A DNA stretch of 64,000 nucleotides from Citreicella sp. C3M06 (lineage in GTDB: Bacteria > Pseudomonadota > Alphaproteobacteria > Rhodobacterales > Rhodobacteraceae), in contig NZ_JAHKQA010000047.1 of NCBI RefSeq assembly GCF_018860705.1, forward strand, positions 124,001 to 188,000. Reading direction: 5' to 3'. The notes under the pieces were generated by a model, which saw nothing but the letters and a program-made list of their open reading frames with translations, ran no database searches and was not told the origin of the DNA. Shown piece by piece: positions 16,046-24,540 of the stretch; position 1 is the first letter of the stretch, and every line of letters starts with the position of its first letter. Both the position numbers and the translations under genes were made by a program.

Positions 16046-16696
16046 TCAGATCACGCTGCACACCTCGTCAAAGCCAAGGCGCGGCAGCTTGCCGAACAGC
16101 GCGGTCTCATCGGCGTAGCCAATGTTGCACAGGAAATTCGATTTCCAGCCATTTTCCGCAAAGAATTCCGCATCGACGGCGGCGTTCGAAAACCCAGACA
16201 TCGCCCCCACATCCAACCCCAGCGCCCGCGCCGCGATCATGAAATACGCGCCCTGAAGCGATGAGTTGCGCAGGGCGGTGATGTCGCAATGCTCGGGCTT
16301 GCCCTCGAACAGTGGGCGGCGGTCCTCGTGCGGAAAGGTCTGCGGCAGGCGGGTCCAGAACATCGGATCATAGGCGATGATCGTCGTCACCGGGGCCTGC
16401 CGCATCTTGGCGATGTTCTTGTCCTTGAGCGCCTTGGCCAGCCGGTCCTTGGCCGCCGCGCTGCGCACATGCACAAACCGCGCTGGCAGCGTGTTCATGC
16501 TGGTCGGCCCGTTGATGGTGATCTCGTGCAGCTCGCGCAGCAGGGCGTCTGGCACCTCGCGATCGGTCCATGCGTAATGCGAGCGGGCATCGCGCAGGAT
16601 CAGATCGATCGAGGCCGCATCCAGCGCCCCGATGCGCTGGCGCAGCGACCGCACGGCCGCCTGCGCCTGCTGCCGAGGATCGGCCAGCGCCGTCAT
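16046..16696 (-). CDS. Nitroreductase-family protein, RutE/malonic-semialdehyde-reductase-like
   Basis: A 216-residue FMN-dependent nitroreductase-fold protein. INGPTSMNTLPARFVHVRSA is the FMN/active-site block of the RutE (YdfG-type 3-hydroxypropionate/malonic semialdehyde reductase) and HadB-like subgroup, and ALRNSSLQGAYFMIAARALG with LDVGAMSGFSNAAVD is typical of the C-terminal half. RutE reduces malonic semialdehyde in pyrimidine catabolism; no other rut genes are present, so that exact role is not supported. Its start overlaps the FAH stop (ATGA). In this operon it may reduce an aldehyde, quinone or enone intermediate. Confidence 0.85.
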   Translation of the reverse strand: MTALADPRQQAQAAVRSLRQRIGALDAASIDLILRDARSHYAWTDREVPDALLRELHEITINGPTSMNTLPARFVHVRSAAAKDRLAKALKDKNIAKMRQAPVTTIIAYDPMFWTRLPQTFPHEDRRPLFEGKPEHCDITALRNSSLQGAYFMIAARALGLDVGAMSGFSNAAVDAEFFAENGWKSNFLCNIGYADETALFGKLPRLGFDEVCSVI

Positions 16697-17565
16697 TGTG
16701 CCGCCTTAACCAGATCCGCCTCGTCCCTGATCGGGCTGGCGCAGATGCCGATGCCTTCGATTTCGATCTCGACGATCTCACCGGGCTTGAGCCAGCGCGG
16801 CCCCGGCTTTTTCGCGTGGCCAACCCCCGGAGGCGTGCCAAGCGCAATCAGATCGCCCGGTTCCAGCGTGGTGAACTCGGACATGATGGCGATGGTCTGC
16901 GCCACGCCCCAGATCATGTTGCCGGTGTTCGAGCTTTGCAGGATCTCGTCGCCGACCCGGCTTTCGATCTTCAGCCCCTTGGCGCCTTCGGGCAGGTCTT
17001 CGGGGGTGACCACATAGGGGCCGATGGCGCCGGTCTGGTCAAAGTTCTTGCCCGGCGTCCACTGGTGCGTCTTGCGCTGGAAATCGCGCACCGAGCCGTC
17101 GTTGAACACGGTATAGCCGAACACGTGGTCAAGCGCGTGGGCTTCGGAGATATGCCGCCCGCCCTTGCCGACGATCAGCATCAGCTCGGCCTCATAGTCC
17201 AGCTGCTCCGAACAGGTCGGACGCACCAGCGGCGCACCGGCGGCCATGATCGACTGGCGCGTGCGCAGGAACATCGCCGGGTAGTCGGGGATGTCGTAGC
17301 CGCCTTCCTTGATGTGTTCGATGTAGTTCAGCCCAAGGCACAGGATCTTGCCCGGCGCATCCACCGGCAGCTCTGGCGTGATCTCGGCCAGCGGCACCGC
17401 ATCGCCCGTGACCTTCGCCGCCTGTGCCAGCAGATCATCAGAGCCGATCAGCGCCTGCAAATCGCTGCCGATCTGCGGCAGGGCGGCTGTCAGATTGATA
17501 GCGGTATCGCCCTCGACGCGGAACACCGACATCTCTCCGCCCATGGTCCCAACCAGAAGTTTCAT
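16693..17565 (-). CDS. Fumarylacetoacetate hydrolase (FAH)-family protein
   Basis: A 290-residue protein from the ATG at 17565, which follows AGGAGAG; a longer open frame upstream lacks FAH similarity. It has a short N-terminal domain (residues 1-65) and the FAH catalytic fold: KILCLGLNYIEHIKEGG, the metal-binding acidic motif QLDYEAELMLIVG, and VFGYTVFNDGSVRDFQ with WTPGKNFDQTGAIGPYVVTP. Family members hydrolyse or decarboxylate acylpyruvates and related beta-diketo acids using Mg2+. It is the first gene of the minus-strand catabolic operon and is divergent from the YCII gene across an 83-bp regulatory region. Confidence 0.9.
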   Translation of the reverse strand: MKLLVGTMGGEMSVFRVEGDTAINLTAALPQIGSDLQALIGSDDLLAQAAKVTGDAVPLAEITPELPVDAPGKILCLGLNYIEHIKEGGYDIPDYPAMFLRTRQSIMAAGAPLVRPTCSEQLDYEAELMLIVGKGGRHISEAHALDHVFGYTVFNDGSVRDFQRKTHQWTPGKNFDQTGAIGPYVVTPEDLPEGAKGLKIESRVGDEILQSSNTGNMIWGVAQTIAIMSEFTTLEPGDLIALGTPPGVGHAKKPGPRWLKPGEIVEIEIEGIGICASPIRDEADLVKAAQ

Positions 17566-17593
17566 AGTCTCTCCTCTCACATTTCCCTTTCTT

Positions 17594-17619
17594 TTGACGA
17601 CAAAAAAGGTGTACGTCAA
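17594..17619. promoter_or_regulatory. Inverted repeat in the FAH/YCII divergent promoter region
   Basis: TTGACG (17594-17599) and CGTCAA (17614-17619) form a symmetric site with a 14-nt A-rich spacer, centred between the two divergent genes. It is a plausible operator for a dimeric regulator (possibly the local MarR or GntR), although TTGACG could instead contribute to a -35 box. Confidence 0.45.
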
Positions 17620-17648
17620 TAAATATCGATTTTCTGGGAGGAGAAAAG

Positions 17649-18035
17649 ATGCCGGACTGGAAGACATACCAAGACAGCGCCAAGGCCCGCGGGGCGCTGG
17701 CGCTTGAGCTGTTCATGGTACACACGGTGCCCATGGCGGGCGGGCCTGCGGTGCCCGAGGTGCTGCCCGCGCATCTGGAATATCAGCGCAAGCTCGAATC
17801 GCAGGGCAGCCTGTTTCTGGCCGGTCCGCTGTCGGATGAGACCGGAACGCAGATCGAGGGCGCCGGGCTGGTGATCTTGCGCGCGGAGTCGTTGGAGCAG
17901 GCCCGCGCCCTTGCCGACGCCGATCCGATGCACAGCCGCGGCGCGCGCAGCTACACGCTGCGTCGCTGGCTGGTGAACGAGGGCAGCCTGACGCTGACGG
18001 TCGGGGTGTCGACCGGGACGGTCGCACTGTCATGA
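17649..18035 (+). CDS. YCII-domain protein
   Basis: A 128-residue protein of the YCII family, with the alpha/beta ferredoxin-like fold. Visible features are the LPAHLEYQRKLESQGSLFLA helix with its conserved His, GPLSDETG, and the ALADADPMHSRGA motif with its conserved Asp-Pro. YCII proteins include TftG, a dehydrochlorinase acting next to hydroxyquinol dioxygenase in 2,4,5-T degradation, which makes its position beside a hydroxyquinol-type dioxygenase operon notable. GGGAGGAG precedes the ATG. The last codons and stop lie inside the first unit of a 27-bp tandem repeat, so the C-terminus was probably altered by repeat expansion. Confidence 0.88.
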   Translation: MPDWKTYQDSAKARGALALELFMVHTVPMAGGPAVPEVLPAHLEYQRKLESQGSLFLAGPLSDETGTQIEGAGLVILRAESLEQARALADADPMHSRGARSYTLRRWLVNEGSLTLTVGVSTGTVALS

Positions 18036-18149
18036 CTGCCCGGGACGGTCGCGCTGTCATGAACGCCCGGGACGGTCGCGCTGTCATGAACGCCCGGGAC
18101 GGTCGCGCTGTCATGACTGCCCGCAGCGGCCGCGCACTCATCACTGCCC
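18015..18149 (+). repeat. 27-bp tandem repeat, four good copies plus a degenerate fifth
   Basis: Units start at 18015, 18042, 18069 and 18096 (consensus GGGACGGTCGCGCTGTCATG followed by AACGCCC or ACTGCCC); copies 2 and 3 are identical, and a diverged fifth unit occupies 18123-18149. The first unit contains the YCII stop codon. The array ends 27 bp before the malonyl-CoA decarboxylase start. Each unit contains the palindrome TCATGA. There are no unique spacers, so it is not a CRISPR array. Confidence 0.9.
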
Positions 18150-18176
18150 CCTCCCTGATCTGACGGAGCACGAGCC

Positions 18177-19469
18177 ATGCAATTGATCCAATCGACCTAT
18201 CTGATCGACCTGCTGTCCACGATCACCCAGCGCAATCGCCCCGCGCCGCGTGGCAGCGACAGCCGCACCCCGCGCGAGTTGGCCGAGCTGTTGCTGACCG
18301 ATCTGGGGGATGTGTCCTCGTCCAAGGTCTCGCGCGCCTTGCTGGCGCAGTACCGCGATATGAGCGAGGATCAGAAACACGCCTTCTTCGACATGCTGGC
18401 CAGCGATTTCGACATCAACGGCCCGGTGCTGGCCGATCTGGCCCGCGCTTATGGCGAAGACCCCCAGCCCGAGACCCTCGCCGCGCTGACCGAAGCCGCA
18501 GAGCCGCGCCGTCAGGAAATCTTTCGCCGTTTGAACCGCGTGCCGGGCGCCACCGCCGATCTGGTCGCCATGCGCTGCGATCTGTTGCGCATGGCAAGAG
18601 AGGCGCCGCGCCTTGCGGTCATCGATCAGGATTTCCTGCACCTGTTCCGCTCGTGGTTCAATCAGGGCTTTCTGGTGCTGCGCCACATCAACTGGGACAG
18701 CCCCGCCAGCATTCTGGAAAAGATCATCGAATACGAGGCGGTCCACGCCATCCACAGCTGGGACGATCTGCGCCGCCGCCTGCTGCCCGAAGACCGGCGC
18801 TGCTATGCCTATTTCCACCCGGCCATGCCCGAGGAGCCGCTGATCTTTGTCGAGGTGGCGCTGACCGATGGCGTTGCCGGCAACATTCAGGCGGTGCTTG
18901 CCGAAGACCGCCCCGCCCTGCCCGCCAAGCGCATCAACACCGCGGTGTTCTATTCGATTTCCAACTGCCAGAAGGGGCTGCGCGGTATTTCCTTTGGCAA
19001 TTCGCTGATCAAGCAGGTGGTCGAGGATCTGAAATCCGCGATGCCGGAACTGACCACTTTCGTCACGCTCTCGCCCATTCCGGGCTTTCGCCGCTGGGCC
19101 GATCAGCGCCTGTCAGAGCTGCCCGCCGAAGATGCCGCCCGGCTCGCGGAGGCATTGCGGGACCGGGGCGCGGCGCTGCGCCCCTATGTGGCGCAATACC
19201 TGATCCGCGAACGCCATCCGCGCGGCGGCCCGCTGGACCCGGTGGCGAAGTTTCACCTCGGCAACGGCGCGCTGGTGCACGAGGTGCATATGGGGGCCGA
19301 CAAATCCGACAATGGCTTGCGCCAGTCCTGCGGTGCGATGGTCAACTATCTGTACGATCTCGACCAGATCGATGCCAACATCGAGGGCCATTCCACCAAG
19401 GGGACAATCGCCCATGCCCGCGCGCTGGCCCCGCTTTTGAAATCCACCGCCGTTCCGGCCAAGACCTGA
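18177..19469 (+). CDS. matA: Malonyl-CoA decarboxylase
   Basis: A 430-residue enzyme converting malonyl-CoA to acetyl-CoA and CO2. It shows the two MCD domains: an N-terminal helical tetramerisation domain (about residues 1-130) and a C-terminal GNAT-like catalytic domain with FYSISNCQKGLRGISFGNSL (containing the catalytic Ser region), FVTLSPIPGFRRW, and FHLGNGALVHEVHMGADKSD with the conserved His. A GGAG ribosome site precedes the ATG. It is followed directly by the ligase gene, as in rhizobial mat loci. The 27-bp tandem repeat lies directly upstream. Confidence 0.95.
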   Translation: MQLIQSTYLIDLLSTITQRNRPAPRGSDSRTPRELAELLLTDLGDVSSSKVSRALLAQYRDMSEDQKHAFFDMLASDFDINGPVLADLARAYGEDPQPETLAALTEAAEPRRQEIFRRLNRVPGATADLVAMRCDLLRMAREAPRLAVIDQDFLHLFRSWFNQGFLVLRHINWDSPASILEKIIEYEAVHAIHSWDDLRRRLLPEDRRCYAYFHPAMPEEPLIFVEVALTDGVAGNIQAVLAEDRPALPAKRINTAVFYSISNCQKGLRGISFGNSLIKQVVEDLKSAMPELTTFVTLSPIPGFRRWADQRLSELPAEDAARLAEALRDRGAALRPYVAQYLIRERHPRGGPLDPVAKFHLGNGALVHEVHMGADKSDNGLRQSCGAMVNYLYDLDQIDANIEGHSTKGTIAHARALAPLLKSTAVPAKT

Positions 19470-19478
19470 GTGAATGCC

Positions 19479-20987
19479 ATGACCAACCATCTTTTCGACC
19501 AGCTTTTCGGATACCACGCCGGCAGCGATGCGCCTTTCGTGACGCCTCTGGGGGGCGCGGCGCTCAGTCATGACGATTTTCTGGCGCTCTCGGCGCGGAT
19601 GGCCAATGTCTTTGTGGCGCAGGGTCTGCAAAAGGGCGACCGGGTGGCGGTGCAGGTGGGCAAATCGGTGCCCGCGCTTGCGATCTATGCCGCCTGCCTG
19701 CGCGCCGGTCTGGTGCTGTTGCCGCTCAACACCGGCTATACCGTGTCGGAACTGGCGTATTTCCTCGGCGATGCCGAACCGGGGCTGGTGATCTGCGATC
19801 CTGCCAAGGCCGAGGGGCTGAGCCCGATCCTGCCTGAGGGGGCGACGCTGCTGACGCTGGACAATGCGGGCAACGGCAGCCTGATGGATGCCGTCGCGCA
19901 GGCCGATGCACAGCACGACCCGCTGCCCTGCGGGCCGGATGATCTGGCGGCGATCCTGTATACCTCGGGCACCACGGGGCGCAGCAAGGGCGCGATGCTG
20001 AGCCATGACAACCTGTTGTCCAACGCCCGCGCCCTGACCAACCTGTGGCGCTTCAGCGCGGACGATGTGCTGCTGCACGCGCTGCCGATCTTTCACACCC
20101 ACGGGCTGTTCGTGGCGGTGAATGTCTGCGCGCTGTCGGGGGCGTCGATGCTGTTCCACCCCGGTTTCAACCTTGATGACATCATCGCCGATCTGCCAAA
20201 GGCCACCACGCTGATGGGCGTGCCGACCTTTTACACCCGGCTGCTGGACGATCCGCGCTTCACCCCGATGCTGACGCAACACATGCGGCTGTTCGTGTCG
20301 GGCTCGGCGCCGCTTCTGGCGGAAACCCACGAGCAGTTCGAACGGCGCACCGGGCATCGCATCCTTGAACGCTACGGCATGACCGAAACCAACATGAACG
20401 TGTCCAACCCCTATGAGGGCGAGCGCCGCGCCGGCACGGTTGGCTTTCCCCTCGCGGGCACCGAGCTGCGCATCACCGATCCCACCACCGGCGCGCCCCT
20501 GCCCGATGGCGAGATCGGCATGATCGAGGTGCGCGGCCCCAATGTGTTCAAGGGCTATTGGCGCATGCCGGAAAAAACCGCCGAGGAGCTGCGCGGCAAC
20601 GGGTTTTTCATCACCGGCGATCTGGGGCGCATCGACGCCGATGGCTATTTGTCCATCGTGGGGCGGCAGAAAGACCTGATCATCTCGGGGGGCTACAACA
20701 TCTACCCCAAGGAAATCGAGGTGGTGCTGGACGATCTGCCCGGCGTGCTGGAATCGGCCGTGGTCGGCATCCCGGATGCGGATTTCGGCGAGGCGGTGAT
20801 TGCCGCCGTGGTGCCCGCGCCGGGGGCCACGCCCGACCCCGAGGCGCTGATGGCGCTGCTGCGCCCGCAGCTGGCCCGGTTCAAGCATCCGCGCGCCATT
20901 CGCATCCTGGATGAACTGCCGCGCAACACCATGGGCAAGGTGCAAAAGAACCTGCTGCGCGAGGCCTTTGCCGCAACGCCCGCCTAA
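19479..20987 (+). CDS. matB: Malonate--CoA ligase (malonyl-CoA synthetase)
   Basis: About 502 residues of the ANL acyl-CoA synthetase family. P-loop: AAILYTSGTTGRSKGAMLSH; adenylate motif RILERYGMTETNMNVSN; hinge GYLSIVGRQKDLIISGGYNI; catalytic Lys near the end in ELPRNTMGKVQKNLLR. It activates malonate with ATP and CoA, supplying the substrate of the decarboxylase encoded just upstream. The ATG at 19479 is preferred, although a GTG at 19470 immediately after the decarboxylase stop is possible. A GC-content and codon pattern like its neighbours gives no sign of recent transfer. Confidence 0.93.
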   Translation: MTNHLFDQLFGYHAGSDAPFVTPLGGAALSHDDFLALSARMANVFVAQGLQKGDRVAVQVGKSVPALAIYAACLRAGLVLLPLNTGYTVSELAYFLGDAEPGLVICDPAKAEGLSPILPEGATLLTLDNAGNGSLMDAVAQADAQHDPLPCGPDDLAAILYTSGTTGRSKGAMLSHDNLLSNARALTNLWRFSADDVLLHALPIFHTHGLFVAVNVCALSGASMLFHPGFNLDDIIADLPKATTLMGVPTFYTRLLDDPRFTPMLTQHMRLFVSGSAPLLAETHEQFERRTGHRILERYGMTETNMNVSNPYEGERRAGTVGFPLAGTELRITDPTTGAPLPDGEIGMIEVRGPNVFKGYWRMPEKTAEELRGNGFFITGDLGRIDADGYLSIVGRQKDLIISGGYNIYPKEIEVVLDDLPGVLESAVVGIPDADFGEAVIAAVVPAPGATPDPEALMALLRPQLARFKHPRAIRILDELPRNTMGKVQKNLLREAFAATPA

Positions 20988-21022
20988 GCACAGGCACAAC
21001 ACAATCATAGGGAGGAGAAACT

Positions 21023-22048
21023 ATGAGAAACCCCATCATCCTGTCGGCGCTGGCCGCACTGAGCCTAGGCACCGCCGCCCCCGCCGCCAATGTCGATGGC
21101 CCGTCGGTGTTCTGGAAAATCTCGATGTACGGCAACGCGCGGGCGCTGACATCCGGGATGGAGGCGCTGGCCGAAAAGGTCGCCGCCGAAACCGACGGCA
21201 AGTTCCAGATCCGCATCTTTTACGCCGAACAGCTTGGCCCGGCGCGCGAGGCGCTCGACGCGATCAAGCTCAACGCCTTTGAGGGCGCGGGTATCTGCAA
21301 TTTCTACCACCCCGGCAAGAACCCGGCGTGGATGGTGTTCTCGTTGCCGTTTTTGCCGATCACCAGCCCGGCGGTGGATCTTTACGTGCGCAAGCGGATG
21401 TTCGAACACCCGGCCATCGTCGCGGATATGGAAAAGTGGAACGCGCTGCCCTATGCGTCGGGCCTCTTGCCGCAATACGAGATGATGGGCCGGGGCGAGC
21501 CGCCGCAAACGCTCGATGACTGGGCCGGGCTACAGGTGCGCGCGGGCGGCGGGCTTGGCGATGCGATGGAACTGCTGGGCGCAACCAAGCAGACGCTGTC
21601 GGCGGGCGAAACCCTGACCGCCTTCCAGAACGGCACGGTCGATGTGGCGGCCTTTCCGTTCACCTATGCGCATGTCGCCTTCAAGATCAACGAAGAGGCC
21701 GACTGGTACACCGCCAACCTGTCGCCGGGCTCGTCTGAATGCGGCTGGGTGTTGAACAAGACCGCCTTCGAGGCCCTGCCCGAACAATATCAGGCGCTGG
21801 TCTGGGACAACCGCGATCTGGTGCTGGAAACCGAACTGGCCGCCTATGCGGCGCAGGATGAAAAGAACATCCCCCTGTTCGAAAAGACCCTGACCAAAAT
21901 CGAATATGACGACGCCGCGCTGGAAGAATTCCGCACCCGCGCCGGCAGGCCGATCTGGGACAAATGGGTTGCCGACAATCCCGATTTCGATGCGCAGGGC
22001 GTGCTGGATGCCTTCCTTGGTTACGCCAACGAGGCGCACACGCAATAA
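21023..22048 (+). CDS. TRAP transporter solute-binding protein DctP, putative malonate binder
   Basis: A 341-residue periplasmic protein with a Sec signal (MRNPIILSALAALSLGTAAP then AANVDG). DctP blocks: EQLGPAREALDAIKLNAFEG, SLPFLPITSP, and LDDWAGLQVRAGGGLGDAME with the Arg that usually binds a ligand carboxylate. AGGAGA precedes the ATG. It lies 35 nt after matB and is followed by dctQ and dctM, an arrangement parallel to the rhizobial matPQM malonate transporter, so malonate is the likeliest ligand. That assignment is contextual, not read from the binding site. Confidence 0.9.
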   Translation: MRNPIILSALAALSLGTAAPAANVDGPSVFWKISMYGNARALTSGMEALAEKVAAETDGKFQIRIFYAEQLGPAREALDAIKLNAFEGAGICNFYHPGKNPAWMVFSLPFLPITSPAVDLYVRKRMFEHPAIVADMEKWNALPYASGLLPQYEMMGRGEPPQTLDDWAGLQVRAGGGLGDAMELLGATKQTLSAGETLTAFQNGTVDVAAFPFTYAHVAFKINEEADWYTANLSPGSSECGWVLNKTAFEALPEQYQALVWDNRDLVLETELAAYAAQDEKNIPLFEKTLTKIEYDDAALEEFRTRAGRPIWDKWVADNPDFDAQGVLDAFLGYANEAHTQ

Positions 22049-22056
22049 TCCCCTCT

Positions 22057-22080
22057 GGCGGCGCCACAGCTGGCGCCGCC
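22057..22080 (+). promoter_or_regulatory. Hairpin between the dctP and dctQ genes of the malonate-type TRAP operon
   Basis: GGCGGCGCCA (22057-22066) pairs perfectly with TGGCGCCGCC (22071-22080) over a CAGC tetraloop, 8 nt after the dctP stop. No U-tract follows. Likely a transcript-stabilising or partial-termination element favouring binding-protein expression. Confidence 0.6.
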
Positions 22081-22102
22081 CCCTGCCCCACGGATTTCCC
22101 CG

Positions 22103-22705
22103 ATGACCTACCCCCCTGACACGCGCGGCCCCGTGGCCCGCGCCGACCGGCTGTTGTGCCCGGTCGAAGACGCCACGAACTTTATCGCCGCGCTGTTCGT
22201 GTTCGCGCTGATGTGCCTTGGCATTGCGCAGATCGTCATGCGCACGCTGTTTGACATGCCGCTGACCGGCTATGTCGATCTTGTCGAACTGTCGATGGCG
22301 GGCATGGCCTTTCTGGGCGCCGCCTATACCCAGCGCATGGGCGCGCATATCCGCATGGAGCTTTTGCTCGGCGCGCTTACAGGGCGCAAATACTGGGCCG
22401 CCGAGATCATCGGCGCCGCCGTCGGCATGGCGATCATCGCGGTGCTGATCTGGTACACTGGCGCGCATTTCTGGCGCTCTTATCAGCTGGGCGACACCAC
22501 GATTGATGCCGAATACCCGGTCTGGCCGTCCAAGCTGGCGGTGCCGGTGGCGTTCTCGATCTGGTTCCTGCGCCTGTCCATTCAATTCGCCGGAGCCATC
22601 CGCATGTTCATCGACCCGACCCGCACGCCCATCGGCGTGGCCACCATCAAGGACGTGGCCGAAACCGCCCGCGAAGAGGCGGACGCCGCCACAGAGGAGC
22701 GCTGA
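22103..22705 (+). CDS. TRAP transporter small permease DctQ (malonate-type operon)
   Basis: A 200-residue membrane protein with four hydrophobic segments. DctQ features are the IAQIVMRTLFDMPLTGYVDL then VELSMAGMAFLGAAYTQ pattern and the acidic-aromatic loop after helix 2. The C-terminal 35 residues are hydrophilic and Ala/Glu-rich. It is separated from dctP by a hairpin and from dctM by a single base. It works with the adjacent large subunit as the membrane part of the putative malonate importer. Confidence 0.9.
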   Translation: MTYPPDTRGPVARADRLLCPVEDATNFIAALFVFALMCLGIAQIVMRTLFDMPLTGYVDLVELSMAGMAFLGAAYTQRMGAHIRMELLLGALTGRKYWAAEIIGAAVGMAIIAVLIWYTGAHFWRSYQLGDTTIDAEYPVWPSKLAVPVAFSIWFLRLSIQFAGAIRMFIDPTRTPIGVATIKDVAETAREEADAATEER

Positions 22706-22706
22706 G

Positions 22707-24035
22707 ATGCTGATCGGACTTGGTTTCGAACACCCGCTCGCCGTTGGCCTGATCGGCGTCGGCCTGTTGATCGTCCTCGTGGTGCTGGGGGTGCGCGTGG
22801 TGTTTGCCGCCGCCATCATCGGCCTGCTCGGGCTGGTCGAGCTGATCGGCTGGGGCCCGGCGGCGGGCGTGGTGGGCATCGTGCCGCATGCCAAGGCAAC
22901 CACCTATGCGCTGTCGGTGCTGCCGATGTTCATCTTCATCGGCTTTGTCGCCTTTCATGCGGGCATGACCACGCAACTGTTTGACGCGGCGCGCAAATGG
23001 CTGGGCTGGATGCCCGGTGGCTTGGCGGTTGCGACGGTGTTTGCCACCGCGGGCTTTGCCGCCGTGTCGGGGGCCTCGACCGCGACCTCGGCGGTGTTTG
23101 CCCGCGTCGCCATTCCCGAGATGTTGCGCCATGGCTATGACAAGCGCATGTCGGCCGGGGTTGTCGCCGCAGGCGGTACGCTGGCCACGCTGATCCCGCC
23201 CTCGGCCATTCTGGTGATCTATGCGATCATCGTCGAAGAATCCGTCGGTCGCTTGCTGCTGGCAGGGTTCCTGCCGGGCTTTGTCTCGGCGCTGGTCTAT
23301 GCCGCCATCATCGTGGTCTGGGCGCTGCTCAAGCCCGAACAGGCCCCTCGCATCGCCAAAGCCGAGCGCGCCACTTGGCCCGAGCGGATCACATCGCTGC
23401 CGCCGCTGCTGCCGATCATGGCGGTGGTGTTCATCATCATCTCAGCGATCTACCAGGGCTGGGCCACCCCGACCGAAGCGGGCGCATTGGGCGCGGGCAT
23501 CATCTTTTGCGTCGCGCTGGCGCGGGGCACCGGGCTGAAGCCGATCACCGAAAGCCTGATGGAAACCGCCAAGCTGACGGTGATGATCTTTTCGCTGATC
23601 TGGGGTGTGACGGTGTTCGTGCGCTTCCTCGGGTTCTCGGGACTGGCCGAAGCCTTCACCAGCCTTGTGGTCGGCATCGATGCGCCGCCCATGGTCATCA
23701 TGGTGTGCATCCTTCTGGCCTATGCGGTGCTGGGCATGTTCATGGATGCCATCGGGATGCTGCTGCTGACGCTGCCGGTGGTCTACCCCGCCGTCATGGC
23801 GCTGGGGTTCGATTCCATCTGGTTCGGCATCATCGTGGTCAAGATGGCCGAGATCTGCCTTGTCACCCCGCCCATCGGGCTCAATTGTTTTGTCGTCGCC
23901 GCCGTCAGGCCGGACATATCGCTGCCGGATGTGTTCAGGGGCATCACCTGGTTCTTTGTCGCCGACGTCATCACCATCATCGTGCTTCTGGCCTTTCCGG
24001 GGATCGTCACCTGGCTGCCGGACCTCATGCGCTGA
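22707..24035 (+). CDS. TRAP transporter large permease DctM (malonate-type operon)
   Basis: About 442 residues starting at the ATG one base after the dctQ stop, preceded by GAGGAGCGC in the dctQ end. DctM motifs: FAAVSGASTATSAVFARVAI, AGGTLATLIPPSAILVIYAI, and LVTPPIGLNCFVVAAV. It has roughly 12 membrane helices. It is the ion-coupled transport channel of the third gene set in the malonate-like locus. Confidence 0.93.
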   Translation: MLIGLGFEHPLAVGLIGVGLLIVLVVLGVRVVFAAAIIGLLGLVELIGWGPAAGVVGIVPHAKATTYALSVLPMFIFIGFVAFHAGMTTQLFDAARKWLGWMPGGLAVATVFATAGFAAVSGASTATSAVFARVAIPEMLRHGYDKRMSAGVVAAGGTLATLIPPSAILVIYAIIVEESVGRLLLAGFLPGFVSALVYAAIIVVWALLKPEQAPRIAKAERATWPERITSLPPLLPIMAVVFIIISAIYQGWATPTEAGALGAGIIFCVALARGTGLKPITESLMETAKLTVMIFSLIWGVTVFVRFLGFSGLAEAFTSLVVGIDAPPMVIMVCILLAYAVLGMFMDAIGMLLLTLPVVYPAVMALGFDSIWFGIIVVKMAEICLVTPPIGLNCFVVAAVRPDISLPDVFRGITWFFVADVITIIVLLAFPGIVTWLPDLMR

Positions 24036-24046
24036 AAGGATATCTC

Positions 24047-24532
24047 ATGAAACTTGCCTCTTCGCTTTCTCTCGCTCTGGCGGAAACCATCGTCGACAAT
24101 GTGCTGGCCATCGGCAAACGCGAGGGGATGAAGCCGCTGACCGTGGTCGCATTGGACAGCGGCGGGCGCATGGTCTGCATGAAAATGTCGGATGGTTGCG
24201 GGCTGCTGCGCTTCAACATCGCGCTTGGCAAGGCCTATGGCTCGCTTGGCATGGGGTTTTCAAGCCGCACGATCCGCGACTACCTGTCGGCGCGCCCCGC
24301 CTTTCAGAACGCCATCGCGGCGGCCTCCGAAGGGCGGTTCATTCCGGTTCCCGGCGGGGTGCTGATCGAAGATGCCGACGGCATGACCATCGGCGCCGTC
24401 GGGGTCAGCGGCGATGCTTCCGAGCGCGATGAATATTGCGCCATCCACGCCATCCGCGATGCGGGATATACGTCGAACCCGTCTGACGAAGCGCCCAACT
24501 GGCGCGCGGCATCGCTGTCGGACCAGCACTAA
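24047..24532 (+). CDS. HbpS/GlcG-family protein (DUF336)
   Basis: A 161-residue protein of the GlcG/HbpS family: PLTVVALDSGGRMVCMKMSD, LGKAYGSLGMGFSSRTIRD, FIPVPGGVLIEDADGMTIGA and VGVSGDASERDEYCAIHAIR are the conserved blocks. HbpS binds haem in Streptomyces, and GlcG accompanies glycolate genes; small members are often found beside catabolic operons with unknown function. AAAGGA precedes the ATG at 24047. It is the last gene of the malonate-type operon, 11 nt after dctM, with a candidate terminator just downstream. Confidence 0.88.
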   Translation: MKLASSLSLALAETIVDNVLAIGKREGMKPLTVVALDSGGRMVCMKMSDGCGLLRFNIALGKAYGSLGMGFSSRTIRDYLSARPAFQNAIAAASEGRFIPVPGGVLIEDADGMTIGAVGVSGDASERDEYCAIHAIRDAGYTSNPSDEAPNWRAASLSDQH

Positions 24533-24540
24533 CAGCGCGC

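Noticed and set aside
16046-16696. RutE of a pyrimidine (rut) pathway
   Set aside because: No rutA, rutB, rutC, rutD or rutF genes are nearby; only subgroup resemblance is supported.
18015-18149. CRISPR array
   Set aside because: Units are directly adjacent with no unique spacers, and no cas genes are present.
17951-18178. Minus-strand frame with repeated HDSATVPGV peptides
   Set aside because: It is only the reverse translation of the 27-bp tandem repeat, with no ribosome site or similarity.
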